Shown: positions 1 through 8,592 of the stretch, piece after piece
Layout of the letters: every line of letters starts with the position of its first letter
How positions within the stretch are numbered: the first letter of the stretch is position 1
DNA from: Mediterraneibacter glycyrrhizinilyticus
GTDB taxonomy: Bacteria; Bacillota; Clostridia; Lachnospirales; Lachnospiraceae
Direction of reading: 5' to 3'
Assembly (NCBI RefSeq): GCF_016902345.1
Contig: NZ_JACJLR010000002.1
Span: 62,001-126,000, forward strand
DNA length: 64,000 nucleotides
Notes under the pieces: model-generated
What the model saw: only the letters and a program-made list of their open reading frames with translations
Databases searched by the model: none
What the model was told of the DNA's origin: nothing
Made by a program: the position numbers and the translations under genes

Positions 1-2
1 TC

Positions 3-1220
3 CGGATCTGCGCGCGCTACGGCAACCTTGATATCCTGGAGGACGGATACGGGATCAACCTGCTTCCTCTGGCAACATTTGCTCTCAAAGTATACGAAAA
101 TGACCTGTGCAGCTGCTTTAAACTGAAGGCTCCGGATAAAGCCGATCCGGAAGAAACAGAGATGAACCTCCGTATTCACAAAGCGATCTCTGTGATCCAG
201 TTCAAGGTGGAGGGACAGATCATCCGGAGACAGAAGAGTTTCAATATGGAAGACCGGGCGCTTCTCCACAGGATCGATTATGAGAAGGGCACGATCCTGC
301 TGGAGGGAAAAGAGTATAAGTTGAAAGATACCAACTTTCCGACTATCAACCCGGCAGACCCCTATGCCCTCAGCTCAGAAGAGGAGGAGATCATGGAACG
401 GCTGGAGCGCGCCTTCCTGGGATGCGAGAAGCTTCAGCAGCATATGCATTTCCTCCTGGCAAAGGGAGGATTGTACAAGGTCTTCAATGACAATCTGCTC
501 TACCATGGCTGCGTTCCGCTGGATGAGAAGGGAAAACTTAAGGAAGTCTCGGTCTTCGGGAAAAAATACAAGGGGAAGAAACTGTATGATGTCCTTGACA
601 GTTACGTGAGAAAAGGCTTTTTTGCCCTGGACGAGAAAGAGCGGCAGGATGGGAAAGATATCATGTGGTACATATGGCTTCATCCGGATTCGCCGCTGTT
701 TGGGAAAAATAAGATGGCGACATTCGAGCGGTATTTTATCGCGGAGAAAGAGACCCATGGGGAGAAAAAGAACTGCTACTATGCATTCCTGGAAAATGAG
801 GAAGTGGTGGACCGGATCCTTGTGGAGTTCGGACTGGATCCGAAGAGATCCCACATTGTAAACGGGCATGTGCCGGTGAAGCGGAAAGATGGGGAAAGCC
901 CGGTCAAGTGCAATGGAAAGGTGCTGGTCATTGACGGAGGCTTTTCAAGAGCATATCAGAAAGAGACAGGGATCGCAGGCTACACGCTGATCTACAATTC
1001 CTATGGTCTCAGGCTGGTAGCGCACGAACCTTTCGAATCAACGGAGACGGCCATCGCCAGCGAAAAGGATATCCACTCAGAGACTATGGTGGTGAGCAGG
1101 ATGATGGACCGCGCTCTTGTAGGCGACACAGATATCGGACGTGATCTGAAGGAACAGGTGAAAGATCTGGAGACACTCCTTGCCGCGTACAGGAGCGGAG
1201 AGATCACTGAAAAATTATAA
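3..1220 (+). CDS. fbp: Fructose-1,6-bisphosphatase class 3 (5' end outside window)
   Basis: Hydrolyses fructose-1,6-bisphosphate to fructose-6-phosphate in gluconeogenesis, in the cytoplasm. The reading frame is open from the first bases, so the gene starts before the window; about 405 C-terminal residues are visible, against roughly 640-670 for the whole class 3 (Firmicutes) enzyme. The visible part has the family's ending, including the stretch reading NGHVPVK and then VIDGGFSRAYQKETGIAGYTL. An internal ATG at 162 is not the start because coding continues upstream of it without a break. The next gene, a sigma factor, begins within 20 bases of the stop, so the two may be cotranscribed. The family call is by recognition of the sequence. 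Confidence 0.93.
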   Translation, partial: RICARYGNLDILEDGYGINLLPLATFALKVYENDLCSCFKLKAPDKADPEETEMNLRIHKAISVIQFKVEGQIIRRQKSFNMEDRALLHRIDYEKGTILLEGKEYKLKDTNFPTINPADPYALSSEEEEIMERLERAFLGCEKLQQHMHFLLAKGGLYKVFNDNLLYHGCVPLDEKGKLKEVSVFGKKYKGKKLYDVLDSYVRKGFFALDEKERQDGKDIMWYIWLHPDSPLFGKNKMATFERYFIAEKETHGEKKNCYYAFLENEEVVDRILVEFGLDPKRSHIVNGHVPVKRKDGESPVKCNGKVLVIDGGFSRAYQKETGIAGYTLIYNSYGLRLVAHEPFESTETAIASEKDIHSETMVVSRMMDRALVGDTDIGRDLKEQVKDLETLLAAYRSGEITEKL

Positions 1221-1238
1221 GGCAGGATGGTTGAGACA

Positions 1239-2075
1239 ATGGAAAATGAACTGAACATACAGGAAGGGATGCTGACAGAGCCGCTGAAGATCTATCTGAA
1301 CGAGATCGGACAGATCCCGCTTCTGAGCGAGGAAGAAGAGCGTGATCTGGGACGCAGGAGTTCGGAAGGGGACGAATCTGCAAGGAGAAAACTGGAAGAG
1401 GCGAACCTGCGTCTGGTTGTTTCCCTGGCGAAACATTATACCGGGCGGGGCGTGCAGCTCATGGATCTGATCCAGGAAGGGAATATGGGGCTGATGCGTG
1501 CGGCGGAAAAATATGATTACACGATGGAGAATCGTTTTTCCACCTATGCGTCCTGGTGGATCAAGGAATCGATGCAGCGTGCCATTGACCAGCAGTCGCG
1601 GGAGATCCGTGTTCCTGTTCATGTGGCAGAGAACATGAAGAAGGTGCAGAAGATCTCAAAAGAACTCCAGCAGGAACTGGGGAGAGAGCCGCTGCCCAAA
1701 GAGATCGCAGAGAAGATGCCGGGAAAGACGGAGGATGACATCAAAAATATCCTGTCCTATCTTCAGAGTCCGGTCTCACTGGAGACGCCTGTGGGTGAAG
1801 AAGGAGAAAACAGCCTTGGGGATATGGTGGAGGACCGGACCGAGGCAACACCTGAGGAGGCGATGAACACTCTTGTGCAAAAAGAGGAGGTCAGTGAACT
1901 CCTGGAGTCTCTGAGCGACAGGGAACGCCAGGTTATTCGTCTCAGGTACGGCCTAGAAGACGGTAAGACTCATACACTGGAAGAAATTGGAAGTATGCTC
2001 AGTGTGACAAGGGAGCGTGTACGGCAGATCGAGGCGAGGGCGATGGAAAAGCTTCGCAAAAATGCAAAAAAATGA
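1239..2075 (+). CDS. Sigma-70 family RNA polymerase sigma factor (group 2, SigA-like)
   Basis: RNA polymerase sigma factor of 278 residues. It has region 1.2 (PLKIYLNEIGQIPLLS), region 2 with the core-binding and -10 recognition helix (DLIQEGNMGLMRA, then FSTYASWWIKESMQRAID), region 3, and a region 4 helix-turn-helix ending in TRERVRQIEARAMEKLRK. The primary SigA of Firmicutes is about 370 residues with a long region 1.1. This one lacks region 1.1, so it is more likely an alternative group 2 factor than the housekeeping sigma. ATG 1239 is preferred over ATG 1227 because AGGATGG lies at a proper distance only for 1239. It follows fbp closely. Which promoters it serves cannot be read from the sequence. 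Confidence 0.88.
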   Translation: MENELNIQEGMLTEPLKIYLNEIGQIPLLSEEEERDLGRRSSEGDESARRKLEEANLRLVVSLAKHYTGRGVQLMDLIQEGNMGLMRAAEKYDYTMENRFSTYASWWIKESMQRAIDQQSREIRVPVHVAENMKKVQKISKELQQELGREPLPKEIAEKMPGKTEDDIKNILSYLQSPVSLETPVGEEGENSLGDMVEDRTEATPEEAMNTLVQKEEVSELLESLSDRERQVIRLRYGLEDGKTHTLEEIGSMLSVTRERVRQIEARAMEKLRKNAKK

Positions 2076-2088
2076 GTTGACCCTGCAT

Positions 2089-2131
2089 AAATATTGTTGG
2101 AAATGCAGATAGTAGAGATACAACAATATTT
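2089..2131. repeat. 11-bp perfect inverted repeat upstream of the lipoprotein gene
   Basis: AAATATTGTTG at 2089-2099 is repeated inverted at 2121-2131, with a 21-base spacer. It lies between the sigma factor stop and the lipoprotein ribosome binding site. No T-run follows, so it is not a standard terminator. It could be a protein binding site or an RNA hairpin in the leader. Confidence 0.5.
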
Positions 2132-2153
2132 GTGGAAAGGGAGATACTCTATT

Positions 2154-2495
2154 ATGAAAACAATGAAAAGAATCATGCTGCTTATGACCTGTACATTCGT
2201 TCTTCTTGGAACGGCGGCGTGCAGCAGCCGGGACAACGCAGACAATGGTGCAGATCAGTCTACACAAAGTGGAGATGACCGAAATAATACAGATAACACC
2301 AATGACACAGGTCATGTGAATGACAGCAATGTCAATGATGCTACAGACGGAGACGGGATCATTGACAACGCGGTGGACGATGTTACAGACGGTGTGGATG
2401 ATGTGACAGATGACGTCACGGACGGCGTGGACAAGGCGGCAGACGATCTGACAGATGATAACGGAGCGCAGAAAGATATGCAGAATAATCAGTAA
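2154..2495 (+). CDS. Small Asp-rich lipoprotein
   Basis: Predicted secreted lipoprotein of 113 residues with no recognised enzymatic domain. The N-terminus is a type II signal peptide: a basic start, a hydrophobic core (IMLLMTCTFVLLGTAAC) and a lipobox-like TAAC whose Cys would be lipid-modified. The rest is low complexity, rich in Asp, Asn and Thr, with tandem units of the type DDVTDGVDDVTDDVTDGVD near residues 70-95. The start is ATG 2154, preceded by GGAAAGGGAG, not the earlier ATG of the open frame. An acidic tail of this kind could bind cations or cell wall polymers; this is a guess. It sits alone between the sigma factor and hisA-like genes. Confidence 0.75.
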   Translation: MKTMKRIMLLMTCTFVLLGTAACSSRDNADNGADQSTQSGDDRNNTDNTNDTGHVNDSNVNDATDGDGIIDNAVDDVTDGVDDVTDDVTDGVDKAADDLTDDNGAQKDMQNNQ

Positions 2496-2509
2496 GAAAT
2501 GTGTGCAGA

Positions 2510-2543
2510 GGGGTCAGACTCCGATGCAGAAGGGGCAGAGTCC
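2510..2543. repeat. GGGGTCAGACTCC-type repeat (REP-like), two near-direct copies
   Basis: GGGGTCAGACTCC at 2510-2522 is followed by a degenerate copy GGGGCAGAGTCC at 2532-2543, in the gap before the hisA-like gene. The core matches the stronger inverted repeat at 15117-15163. It resembles REP-type repeats associated with IS200-like Y1 (RAYT) transposases; that link is inferred. Confidence 0.4.
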
Positions 2544-2610
2544 TTCCCGGAAGGGGAAGCTCCTTCTGTATCAGGGTCTGTCTCTTTTGTGGAGGAAACG
2601 GAGGAGACAG

Positions 2611-3384
2611 ATGAAGTTCAGACCATGTATTGATATACATAATGGAAAAGTAAAACAGATCGTGGGAGGAAGCCTTCGGGATGAGGGAAATCAGGCGAAG
2701 GACAATTTCTCCTCCGAGCTGGGGGCGGAATATTATGCACGATTATACAGAAAGGACGGGCTCAAGGGCGGACACATCATTCTGCTGAATCCGCCCGGAT
2801 CAGAGTATTACGAAGCGACGAAGCGGCAGGCGATGGCTGCGTTAAAGGAATACCCCGGGGGGATGCAGATCGGCGGCGGTATCAATGCAGAGAATTCAGA
2901 AGAGTATTTGAAGGCAGGCGCAAGCCATGTGATCGTTACGTCATATGTGTTCAAAAACGGTACATTTCACAGAGAAAATCTTGAAAAACTGGTGAGTGCG
3001 GCGGGAAAAGAACATGTGGTGCTTGATCTGAGCTGTCGGAAAAAAGAGGATGGATATTACATCGTGACGGACCGGTGGCAGAAGTTTACGGATGTGAGGC
3101 TGACTCCGGAAATCCTGGATGAACTGGCAGGGTCCTGTGATGAGTTCCTGATCCACGGTGTGGATGTGGAGGGAAAGTCCTCAGGCATGGAGAAAGAACT
3201 GGTCCGCATGCTTGCAGCCTGGGACGGGATCCCGGTTACATATGCCGGCGGGATCGGTTCTCTGGATGATCTGGAACGGTTCAGGGAAGCGAGCAGAGGA
3301 AGGCTCGACTTTACGATAGGGAGCGCCCTGGATCTGTTCGGGGGGAGTGTGCCCTACGAAGTGGTAGCACGGGGGAATTGTTAA
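2611..3384 (+). CDS. hisA: HisA-like isomerase of the eukaryotic type (HIS6-like)
   Basis: Predicted 1-(5-phosphoribosyl)-5-[(5-phosphoribosylamino)methylideneamino]imidazole-4-carboxamide isomerase, the fourth step of histidine synthesis, a TIM-barrel of 257 residues. The start MKFRPCIDIHNGKVKQIVGG and the motifs LDLSCRK, EFLIHGVDVEG, YAGGIGSLDDL and LDFTIGSALDLFGG match the fungal/plant HIS6 form better than the usual bacterial HisA. ATG 2611 is chosen because GGAGGA lies 5-10 bases before it; the frame upstream is open but not HisA-like. No other his genes are nearby, so it is an orphan here. It is followed by the secA promoter. The function is likely by family; the direction of transfer is not known. 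Confidence 0.85.
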   Translation: MKFRPCIDIHNGKVKQIVGGSLRDEGNQAKDNFSSELGAEYYARLYRKDGLKGGHIILLNPPGSEYYEATKRQAMAALKEYPGGMQIGGGINAENSEEYLKAGASHVIVTSYVFKNGTFHRENLEKLVSAAGKEHVVLDLSCRKKEDGYYIVTDRWQKFTDVRLTPEILDELAGSCDEFLIHGVDVEGKSSGMEKELVRMLAAWDGIPVTYAGGIGSLDDLERFREASRGRLDFTIGSALDLFGGSVPYEVVARGNC

Positions 3385-3399
3385 CATAATATGAAGTTA

Positions 3400-3428
3400 T
3401 TGAATTAGGGGAAAGTTAGTGCTAGAAT
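3400..3428 (+). promoter_or_regulatory. Promoter of secA
   Basis: TTGAAT at 3400-3405, a 17-base spacer and TAGAAT at 3423-3428, in the 111-base gap before secA. The ribosome binding site AAGGAG lies at 3478-3483. Confidence 0.6.
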
Positions 3429-3495
3429 GTAGAACAGAGTGGTGTCATTTATCACTTTGGCACTAAATATAGATTTAAGGAGTTAATTACGGGAT

Positions 3496-6075
3496 ATGGG
3501 ATTTATAGAAAAGATCTTTGGAACCCACAGTGAGAATGAGCTGAAACGGATCTATCCGATCGTTGACAGGATCGAATCACTGGAACCGGAGATGAAGGCG
3601 CTGTCGGATGAGGAACTGCGCGGGAAGACGAGAGAATTCAAAGAGCGCCTGAAAGATGGCGAGACTCTGGATGATATCCTTCCCGAAGCATTTGCCGTGG
3701 TCCGCGAGGGCGCTTCAAGAGCTCTGGGAATGCGGCACTACAGAGTGCAGCTGATCGGCGGTATCATCCTGCACCAGGGGCGTATCGCTGAGATGAAGAC
3801 CGGTGAAGGAAAGACCCTGGTGTCGACGCTTCCGGCATATCTGAACGCTCTGGAAGGCAAGGGCGTGCACATCGTTACAGTCAACGACTATCTGGCAAAA
3901 CGTGACGCCGAGTGGATGGGAAAGGTACATGAGTTCCTGGGACTGACTGTGGGCGTCGTACTCAACAGCATGAACAATGAAGAGCGCCGCGCTGCATATA
4001 ATTGCGACATCACATATGTCACCAACAATGAACTCGGATTTGATTATCTGAGAGACAATATGGTGATTTATAAAGAGCAGCTTGTACAGAGAGGACTGCA
4101 TTTTGCGATCATCGATGAGGTCGACTCTGTCCTGATCGACGAGGCAAGGACCCCCCTTATCATTTCCGGACAGAGCGGAAAGTCCACCAAGCTGTATGAG
4201 GCATGCGATATCCTTGCACGGCAGCTGGAGAGAGGCGAGGCAAGCGGAGAGTTTTCCAAGATGAACGCCATCATGGGCGAGGACATCGAGGAGACAGGAG
4301 ACTTTATCGTCAACGAGAAGGAGAAGACGGTCAACCTGACTGAGGACGGCGTAAAGAAAGTGGAGAAATTCTTCCACATCGAAAACCTTGCTGATCCGGA
4401 AAATCTGGAGATCCAGCACAACATCATCCTTGCCCTCCGGGCCCATAACCTGATGTTCCGTGATCAGGACTATGTTGTGAACTCCGAGGGAGAGGTCATG
4501 ATCGTGGATGAGTTCACCGGACGTATCATGCCGGGCCGCCGTTATTCCGACGGGCTCCATCAGGCGATCGAGGCGAAGGAGCATGTGAAGGTGAAACGGG
4601 AGAGCAAGACTCTCGCCACCATCACATTCCAGAACCTGTTCAATAAATTTGACAAGAAGAGCGGTATGACCGGTACAGCGCTCACAGAGGAGAAGGAATT
4701 CCGTGACATCTATGGAATGGATGTTGTGGAGATTCCCACCAATGTGCCGGTACAGCGCGTCGACCTGGATGACGCTGTTTACAAGACAAAGAGAGAGAAA
4801 TACCAGGCAGTGGTCGAAGCGGTAAAGGAAGCCCATGCGACAGGACAGCCGGTCCTTGTCGGTACGATCACGATCGAGGTATCCGAACTCCTGAGCAAGA
4901 TGCTCAAGAAAGAGGGAATCCAGCACAACGTGCTGAACGCAAAGTACCATGAGCTTGAGGCAGAGATCGTTGCGGACGCCGGCGTACACGGAGCGGTGAC
5001 TATCGCGACCAACATGGCCGGACGTGGTACCGATATCAAACTGGATGAGGATGCCCGCAAAGCCGGCGGTCTGAAGATCATCGGTACGGAACGCCACGAG
5101 TCCAGGCGTATCGATAATCAGCTCCGCGGACGTTCCGGACGTCAGGGAGACCCGGGAGAGTCCCGCTTCTACATTTCGCTGGAAGACGATCTGATGCGTC
5201 TGTTCGGTTCAGAGAAGCTGATGAATGTGTTCAACACGCTGGGCGTGGAAGACGGAGAACAGATCGAGCACAAGATGCTTTCCAGTGCGATCGAGAAGGC
5301 GCAGAAAAAGATAGAGAACAACAACTTCGGCATCCGTAAAAACCTGCTGGAGTATGACCAGGTCATGAACGAGCAGAGAGAGATCATCTACGGGGAGCGC
5401 CGGAGAGTTCTTGACGGAGAGAGCATGAGAGACACGATCTACAGCATGATCACAGAGCATGTGGAAAATGTTACAGACCGTTTTGCTTCCCCGGATGCCG
5501 AGTCAGACGAGTGGGATCTGAAGGGACTTGAAGTAAACCTCCACAATGTGATCCCGCAGCTGGAGCTTCCCACGGTAGAGGAGTGCCGGGATATGCGCCA
5601 GAAAGAACTCAAGCATCTGTTAAAAGAGCGTGCTGTGAAGGCTTACGAGGCGAAAGAAGCGGAGTTCCCGGAGGCGGAACAGCTCAGGGAAGTTGAGCGC
5701 GTCGTCCTTCTGAAGGTTATTGACGCAAGATGGATGGACCATATCGATGACATGGACCAGCTCCGCCAGGGAATCGGGCTCCAGGCTTACGGACAGAGAG
5801 ATCCGCTGGTAGAGTATAAGATGATGGGCTATGATATGTTCGGAGAGATGACGAACATGATCGCAGAGAGCACCCTGCGCACCCTGTTCCGCATCCGCGT
5901 GGAGCAGAAGGTCGAGCGTGAGGAAGTCGCAAAGGTGACGGGGACGAACAAGGATGAAAGCGCAGTGCGCGCGCCGAAGAAACGGGAAGCAAAGAAGATC
6001 TACCCGAACGATCCGTGCCCCTGTGGAAGCGGCAAGAAATACAAACAGTGCTGCGGAAGGAAACAGACTGCTTAA
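3496..6075 (+). CDS. secA: Preprotein translocase ATPase SecA
   Basis: Motor ATPase that drives unfolded preproteins through SecYEG at the membrane. Length 859, usual for Firmicutes SecA. Walker A GEGKT is at about residues 103-107, the DEAD-type Walker B region ([18 protein letters not shown]) around 205-220, the preprotein cross-linking domain follows, and the second helicase half has NMAGRGTDI and the arginine finger stretch [13 protein letters not shown]. The C-terminus has an intact SEC-C zinc motif with Cys841, Cys843, Cys852 and Cys853, used for SecB-like or ribosome contacts in the family. The start has AAGGAG 12 bases upstream. It has its own promoter and is followed by prfB, a very common order in Firmicutes. 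Confidence 0.98.
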   Translation: MGFIEKIFGTHSENELKRIYPIVDRIESLEPEMKALSDEELRGKTREFKERLKDGETLDDILPEAFAVVREGASRALGMRHYRVQLIGGIILHQGRIAEMKTGEGKTLVSTLPAYLNALEGKGVHIVTVNDYLAKRDAEWMGKVHEFLGLTVGVVLNSMNNEERRAAYNCDITYVTNNELGFDYLRDNMVIYKEQLVQRGLHFAIIDEVDSVLIDEARTPLIISGQSGKSTKLYEACDILARQLERGEASGEFSKMNAIMGEDIEETGDFIVNEKEKTVNLTEDGVKKVEKFFHIENLADPENLEIQHNIILALRAHNLMFRDQDYVVNSEGEVMIVDEFTGRIMPGRRYSDGLHQAIEAKEHVKVKRESKTLATITFQNLFNKFDKKSGMTGTALTEEKEFRDIYGMDVVEIPTNVPVQRVDLDDAVYKTKREKYQAVVEAVKEAHATGQPVLVGTITIEVSELLSKMLKKEGIQHNVLNAKYHELEAEIVADAGVHGAVTIATNMAGRGTDIKLDEDARKAGGLKIIGTERHESRRIDNQLRGRSGRQGDPGESRFYISLEDDLMRLFGSEKLMNVFNTLGVEDGEQIEHKMLSSAIEKAQKKIENNNFGIRKNLLEYDQVMNEQREIIYGERRRVLDGESMRDTIYSMITEHVENVTDRFASPDAESDEWDLKGLEVNLHNVIPQLELPTVEECRDMRQKELKHLLKERAVKAYEAKEAEFPEAEQLREVERVVLLKVIDARWMDHIDDMDQLRQGIGLQAYGQRDPLVEYKMMGYDMFGEMTNMIAESTLRTLFRIRVEQKVEREEVAKVTGTNKDESAVRAPKKREAKKIYPNDPCPCGSGKKYKQCCGRKQTA

Positions 6076-6190
6076 AAGGGCAGCATTCGGGTGCAGGCTG
6101 TAACAATGCAGCCTGTGTCCGTGAATAAAAAGGCAGGGCGAAGCTTCGCTTTCCTGAAAATATATTTATAATATGAAAGAGGTGATCAAG

Positions 6191-7313
6191 GTGGTTTTAG
6201 TAGATGAATTAAAGTCCAGACTGGGCGCATATGAAGAACCGCTGAAAGATTTGAGGGATTCACTTTGACCTGGCTTCAAAGAAGTTAAGGATCGAAGAAT
6301 TACAGAAAAGGATTGAAGAACCGGGGTTCTGGGATAACCCGGAAGCCTCCCAGCAGGTGATGAAGGAACTGAAAGGCCTTCAGGATTCTGTGGAACAGAT
6401 CGAGAAGCTGTATTCAGACTATGAAGACATGTCACTGCTCATTGAAATGAGCGAGGAAGATGCCGATGAGGATACAGTGGCAGGAATCGCGGAGGAACTG
6501 GAGCAGTTTGAGGCGCGTTTTGAAGAACTGCGCATCGGGACACTGCTGACCGGCCCTTACGACAGGGACAACGCCATTGTCACCCTCCATGCCGGAGCGG
6601 GCGGGACAGAGTCCTGCGACTGGACAAATATGCTTTACCGAATGTATACACGGTGGGCGGAAAAGAAAAATTACAGTGTGGAAGTGCTGGACTATCTGGA
6701 AGGAGACGTGGCGGGCATCAAGGGCGTGACGTTCCAGGTGAACGGAGAGAATGCCTACGGGTATCTCCGCTCTGAACAGGGAGTGCACCGGCTTGTCCGG
6801 ATCTCACCGTTCAATTCTGCGGGAAAAAGGCAGACGTCCTTTGCCTCCTGTGATGTGATGCCGGATATTGAGGAAGACATTGATATTGAGATCAATGACG
6901 ACGACCTGAAGATCGATACGTACCGTTCCAGCGGCGCCGGCGGACAGCATATCAACAAGACATCCTCTGCGGTCAGGATCACGCATCTGCCGACCGGGAT
7001 CGTGGTACAGTGCCAGAATGAGCGTTCGCAGCATATGAACAAAGACAAGGCGATGCAGATGCTCAAGTCCAAGCTGTACATGATGAAACAGCAGGAGCAG
7101 GCAGAAAAGATGTCTGATATCAGAGGCGAAGTGAAGGATATCAATTTCGGCAACCAGATACGGTCTTATGTCATGCAGCCATATACCATGGTGAAGGACC
7201 ACAGGACAAACGCGGAGATCAGCAATGTGAACGGTGTGATGGATGGGAACATTGATCCCTTCATCAATGCCTACCTGAGCATGACCGCGGAAGCACAGAA
7301 AGGGAGAAAGTAA
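6191..7313 (+). CDS. prfB: Peptide chain release factor 2, with programmed +1 frameshift
   Basis: Release factor for UGA and UAA stop codons. The gene is read from GTG 6191 (AGAGGTGAT upstream) to CTT at 6263-6265, then hits an in-frame TGA (6266-6268) within the classic CTT-TGA-C shift site. Translation moves +1 and resumes with GAC at 6267, giving about 373 residues. GAGGGA just before the site can act as the stimulatory internal Shine-Dalgarno sequence. The long second part carries the SPF discriminator (RISPFNSAGKRQ) and the catalytic GGQ (SSGAGGQHINKTSSAVR). An in-frame ATG at 6173 is an alternative start with poorer spacing. The stop overlaps the hom start by one base (TAATG). Confidence 0.95.
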
Positions 7314-8530
7314 TGGTAAACATAGCAGTGATGGGATACGGCACGGTAGGATCAGGAGTGGTGGAGGTTCTGGAGAGGAATAAAAAGATCATCACCCAGC
7401 GTGCCGCAGATGAGATCAATGTGAAATACGTGCTGGATCTGAGGGATTTCCCGGGAGATCCGGTGCAGGAGAAGATTGTCCATGATTTTGAGACGATCAT
7501 AAATGACCCGGATATCCGGATCGTGGTGGAAGTGATGGGTGGAATCGAGCCTGCTTATACTTATGTGAAACGCTGCCTGGAAGCAGGGAAGAGCGTGGCG
7601 ACTTCCAACAAAGCTCTTGTCGCGAAACACGGTGCGGAGCTGCTCTCCATCGCGCGGGAGAGGGAGATCAACTTCCTTTTTGAGGCGAGCGTGGGCGGCG
7701 GGATCCCGATCATCCGCGCACTCAACTCCTGCATGACGGCAGACGAGATCGAGGAGATCACCGGAATCCTGAACGGGACGACCAACTATGTGATGACGAA
7801 GATGTTCTACGAGGGCGCCGACTATGCGGAAGTGCTCAAAGAGGCGCAGGAGAAAGGATATGCAGAGCGCAATCCGGAAGCGGACGTGGAAGGATATGAT
7901 TCCTGCCGCAAGATCGCCATCCTGTCCTCTCTGATCTCCGGACAGCAGGTGGATTTCGAAGACATCCACACCGAAGGGATCACGAAGATCACAAAGGAAG
8001 ACATGATGTACGCGAAAGAGATGGGAATGACCATCAAGCTGCTGGCTTCCAGCAAGCGTCACGATGACCATCTCCATGCGATCGTGGCTCCATTCCTGCT
8101 TGGAAAGGAGCATCCGCTCTACAATGTGGACGACGTCTTTAATGCTGTTTTCGTCAGAGGAAATATGCTGGGCGACGCCATGTTCTACGGCAGCGGCGCA
8201 GGAAAACTTCCGACGGCAAGCGCAGTGGTCGCGGACGTGGTGGATGAGGCAAAGCATCTTCACAGAAATATCATGACCATGTGGAAGAGTGAGAAACTGG
8301 AACTGGAGCCCATCGAAGACACATCCAGGCGCTTCTTTATCCGGATCAGCGGAAACTCTGAGGAGAGAAAGGCGGAGACAGAGAACTGCTTCGGCCCCGG
8401 AAAGATCGTTCTTGTGGATGGGCTTGACGGCGAGTTCGGTTATCTGACAGAATCCATGACAGAGGGAGATTACCTGAAGAAAGCAGAGGAGTTCGGCGGC
8501 GTTATCAGCATGATACGTGCAGAGGATTGA
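7313..8530 (+). CDS. hom: Homoserine dehydrogenase
   Basis: Reduces aspartate semialdehyde to homoserine with NAD(P)H, the branch point to threonine and methionine. Length 405. The Rossmann motif GYGTVGSGVVEVL is near residue 9, the family's central signature GGGIPIIRALNS and GILNGTTNYVMTKM near 125-165, and a C-terminal ACT-like region from about 345 (FFIRISGN) suggests feedback control by an amino acid. It starts on the last base of the prfB stop, so it is translationally coupled to prfB. The next gene is the ApgM-like putative homoserine kinase, which fits threonine synthesis. Confidence 0.95.
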   Translation: MVNIAVMGYGTVGSGVVEVLERNKKIITQRAADEINVKYVLDLRDFPGDPVQEKIVHDFETIINDPDIRIVVEVMGGIEPAYTYVKRCLEAGKSVATSNKALVAKHGAELLSIAREREINFLFEASVGGGIPIIRALNSCMTADEIEEITGILNGTTNYVMTKMFYEGADYAEVLKEAQEKGYAERNPEADVEGYDSCRKIAILSSLISGQQVDFEDIHTEGITKITKEDMMYAKEMGMTIKLLASSKRHDDHLHAIVAPFLLGKEHPLYNVDDVFNAVFVRGNMLGDAMFYGSGAGKLPTASAVVADVVDEAKHLHRNIMTMWKSEKLELEPIEDTSRRFFIRISGNSEERKAETENCFGPGKIVLVDGLDGEFGYLTESMTEGDYLKKAEEFGGVISMIRAED

Positions 8531-8592
8531 GATATCAGTTGACAGTCCGGCCAGTCATGGCTGGACTGCTGTAAGTTTGAAAGGTAAAAAAG

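Noticed and set aside
2496-2610. Extended start of the HisA-like protein at 2455
   Set aside because: The extra residues are basic and repeat-derived and do not match the family; ATG 2611 has the ribosome binding site.
3415-3428. GTTAG half-site in the secA promoter as a member of the GTTAG-N6-CTAAC set
   Set aside because: The second half-site CTAAC is missing at the right spacing.
3715-5097. 460-codon open frame antisense to secA
   Set aside because: Shadow of secA; no family similarity or start signals.
8545-8572. Hairpin between hom and the ApgM-like gene as a riboswitch or attenuator
   Set aside because: No T-run, no leader peptide and no known aptamer pattern; only a simple stem.
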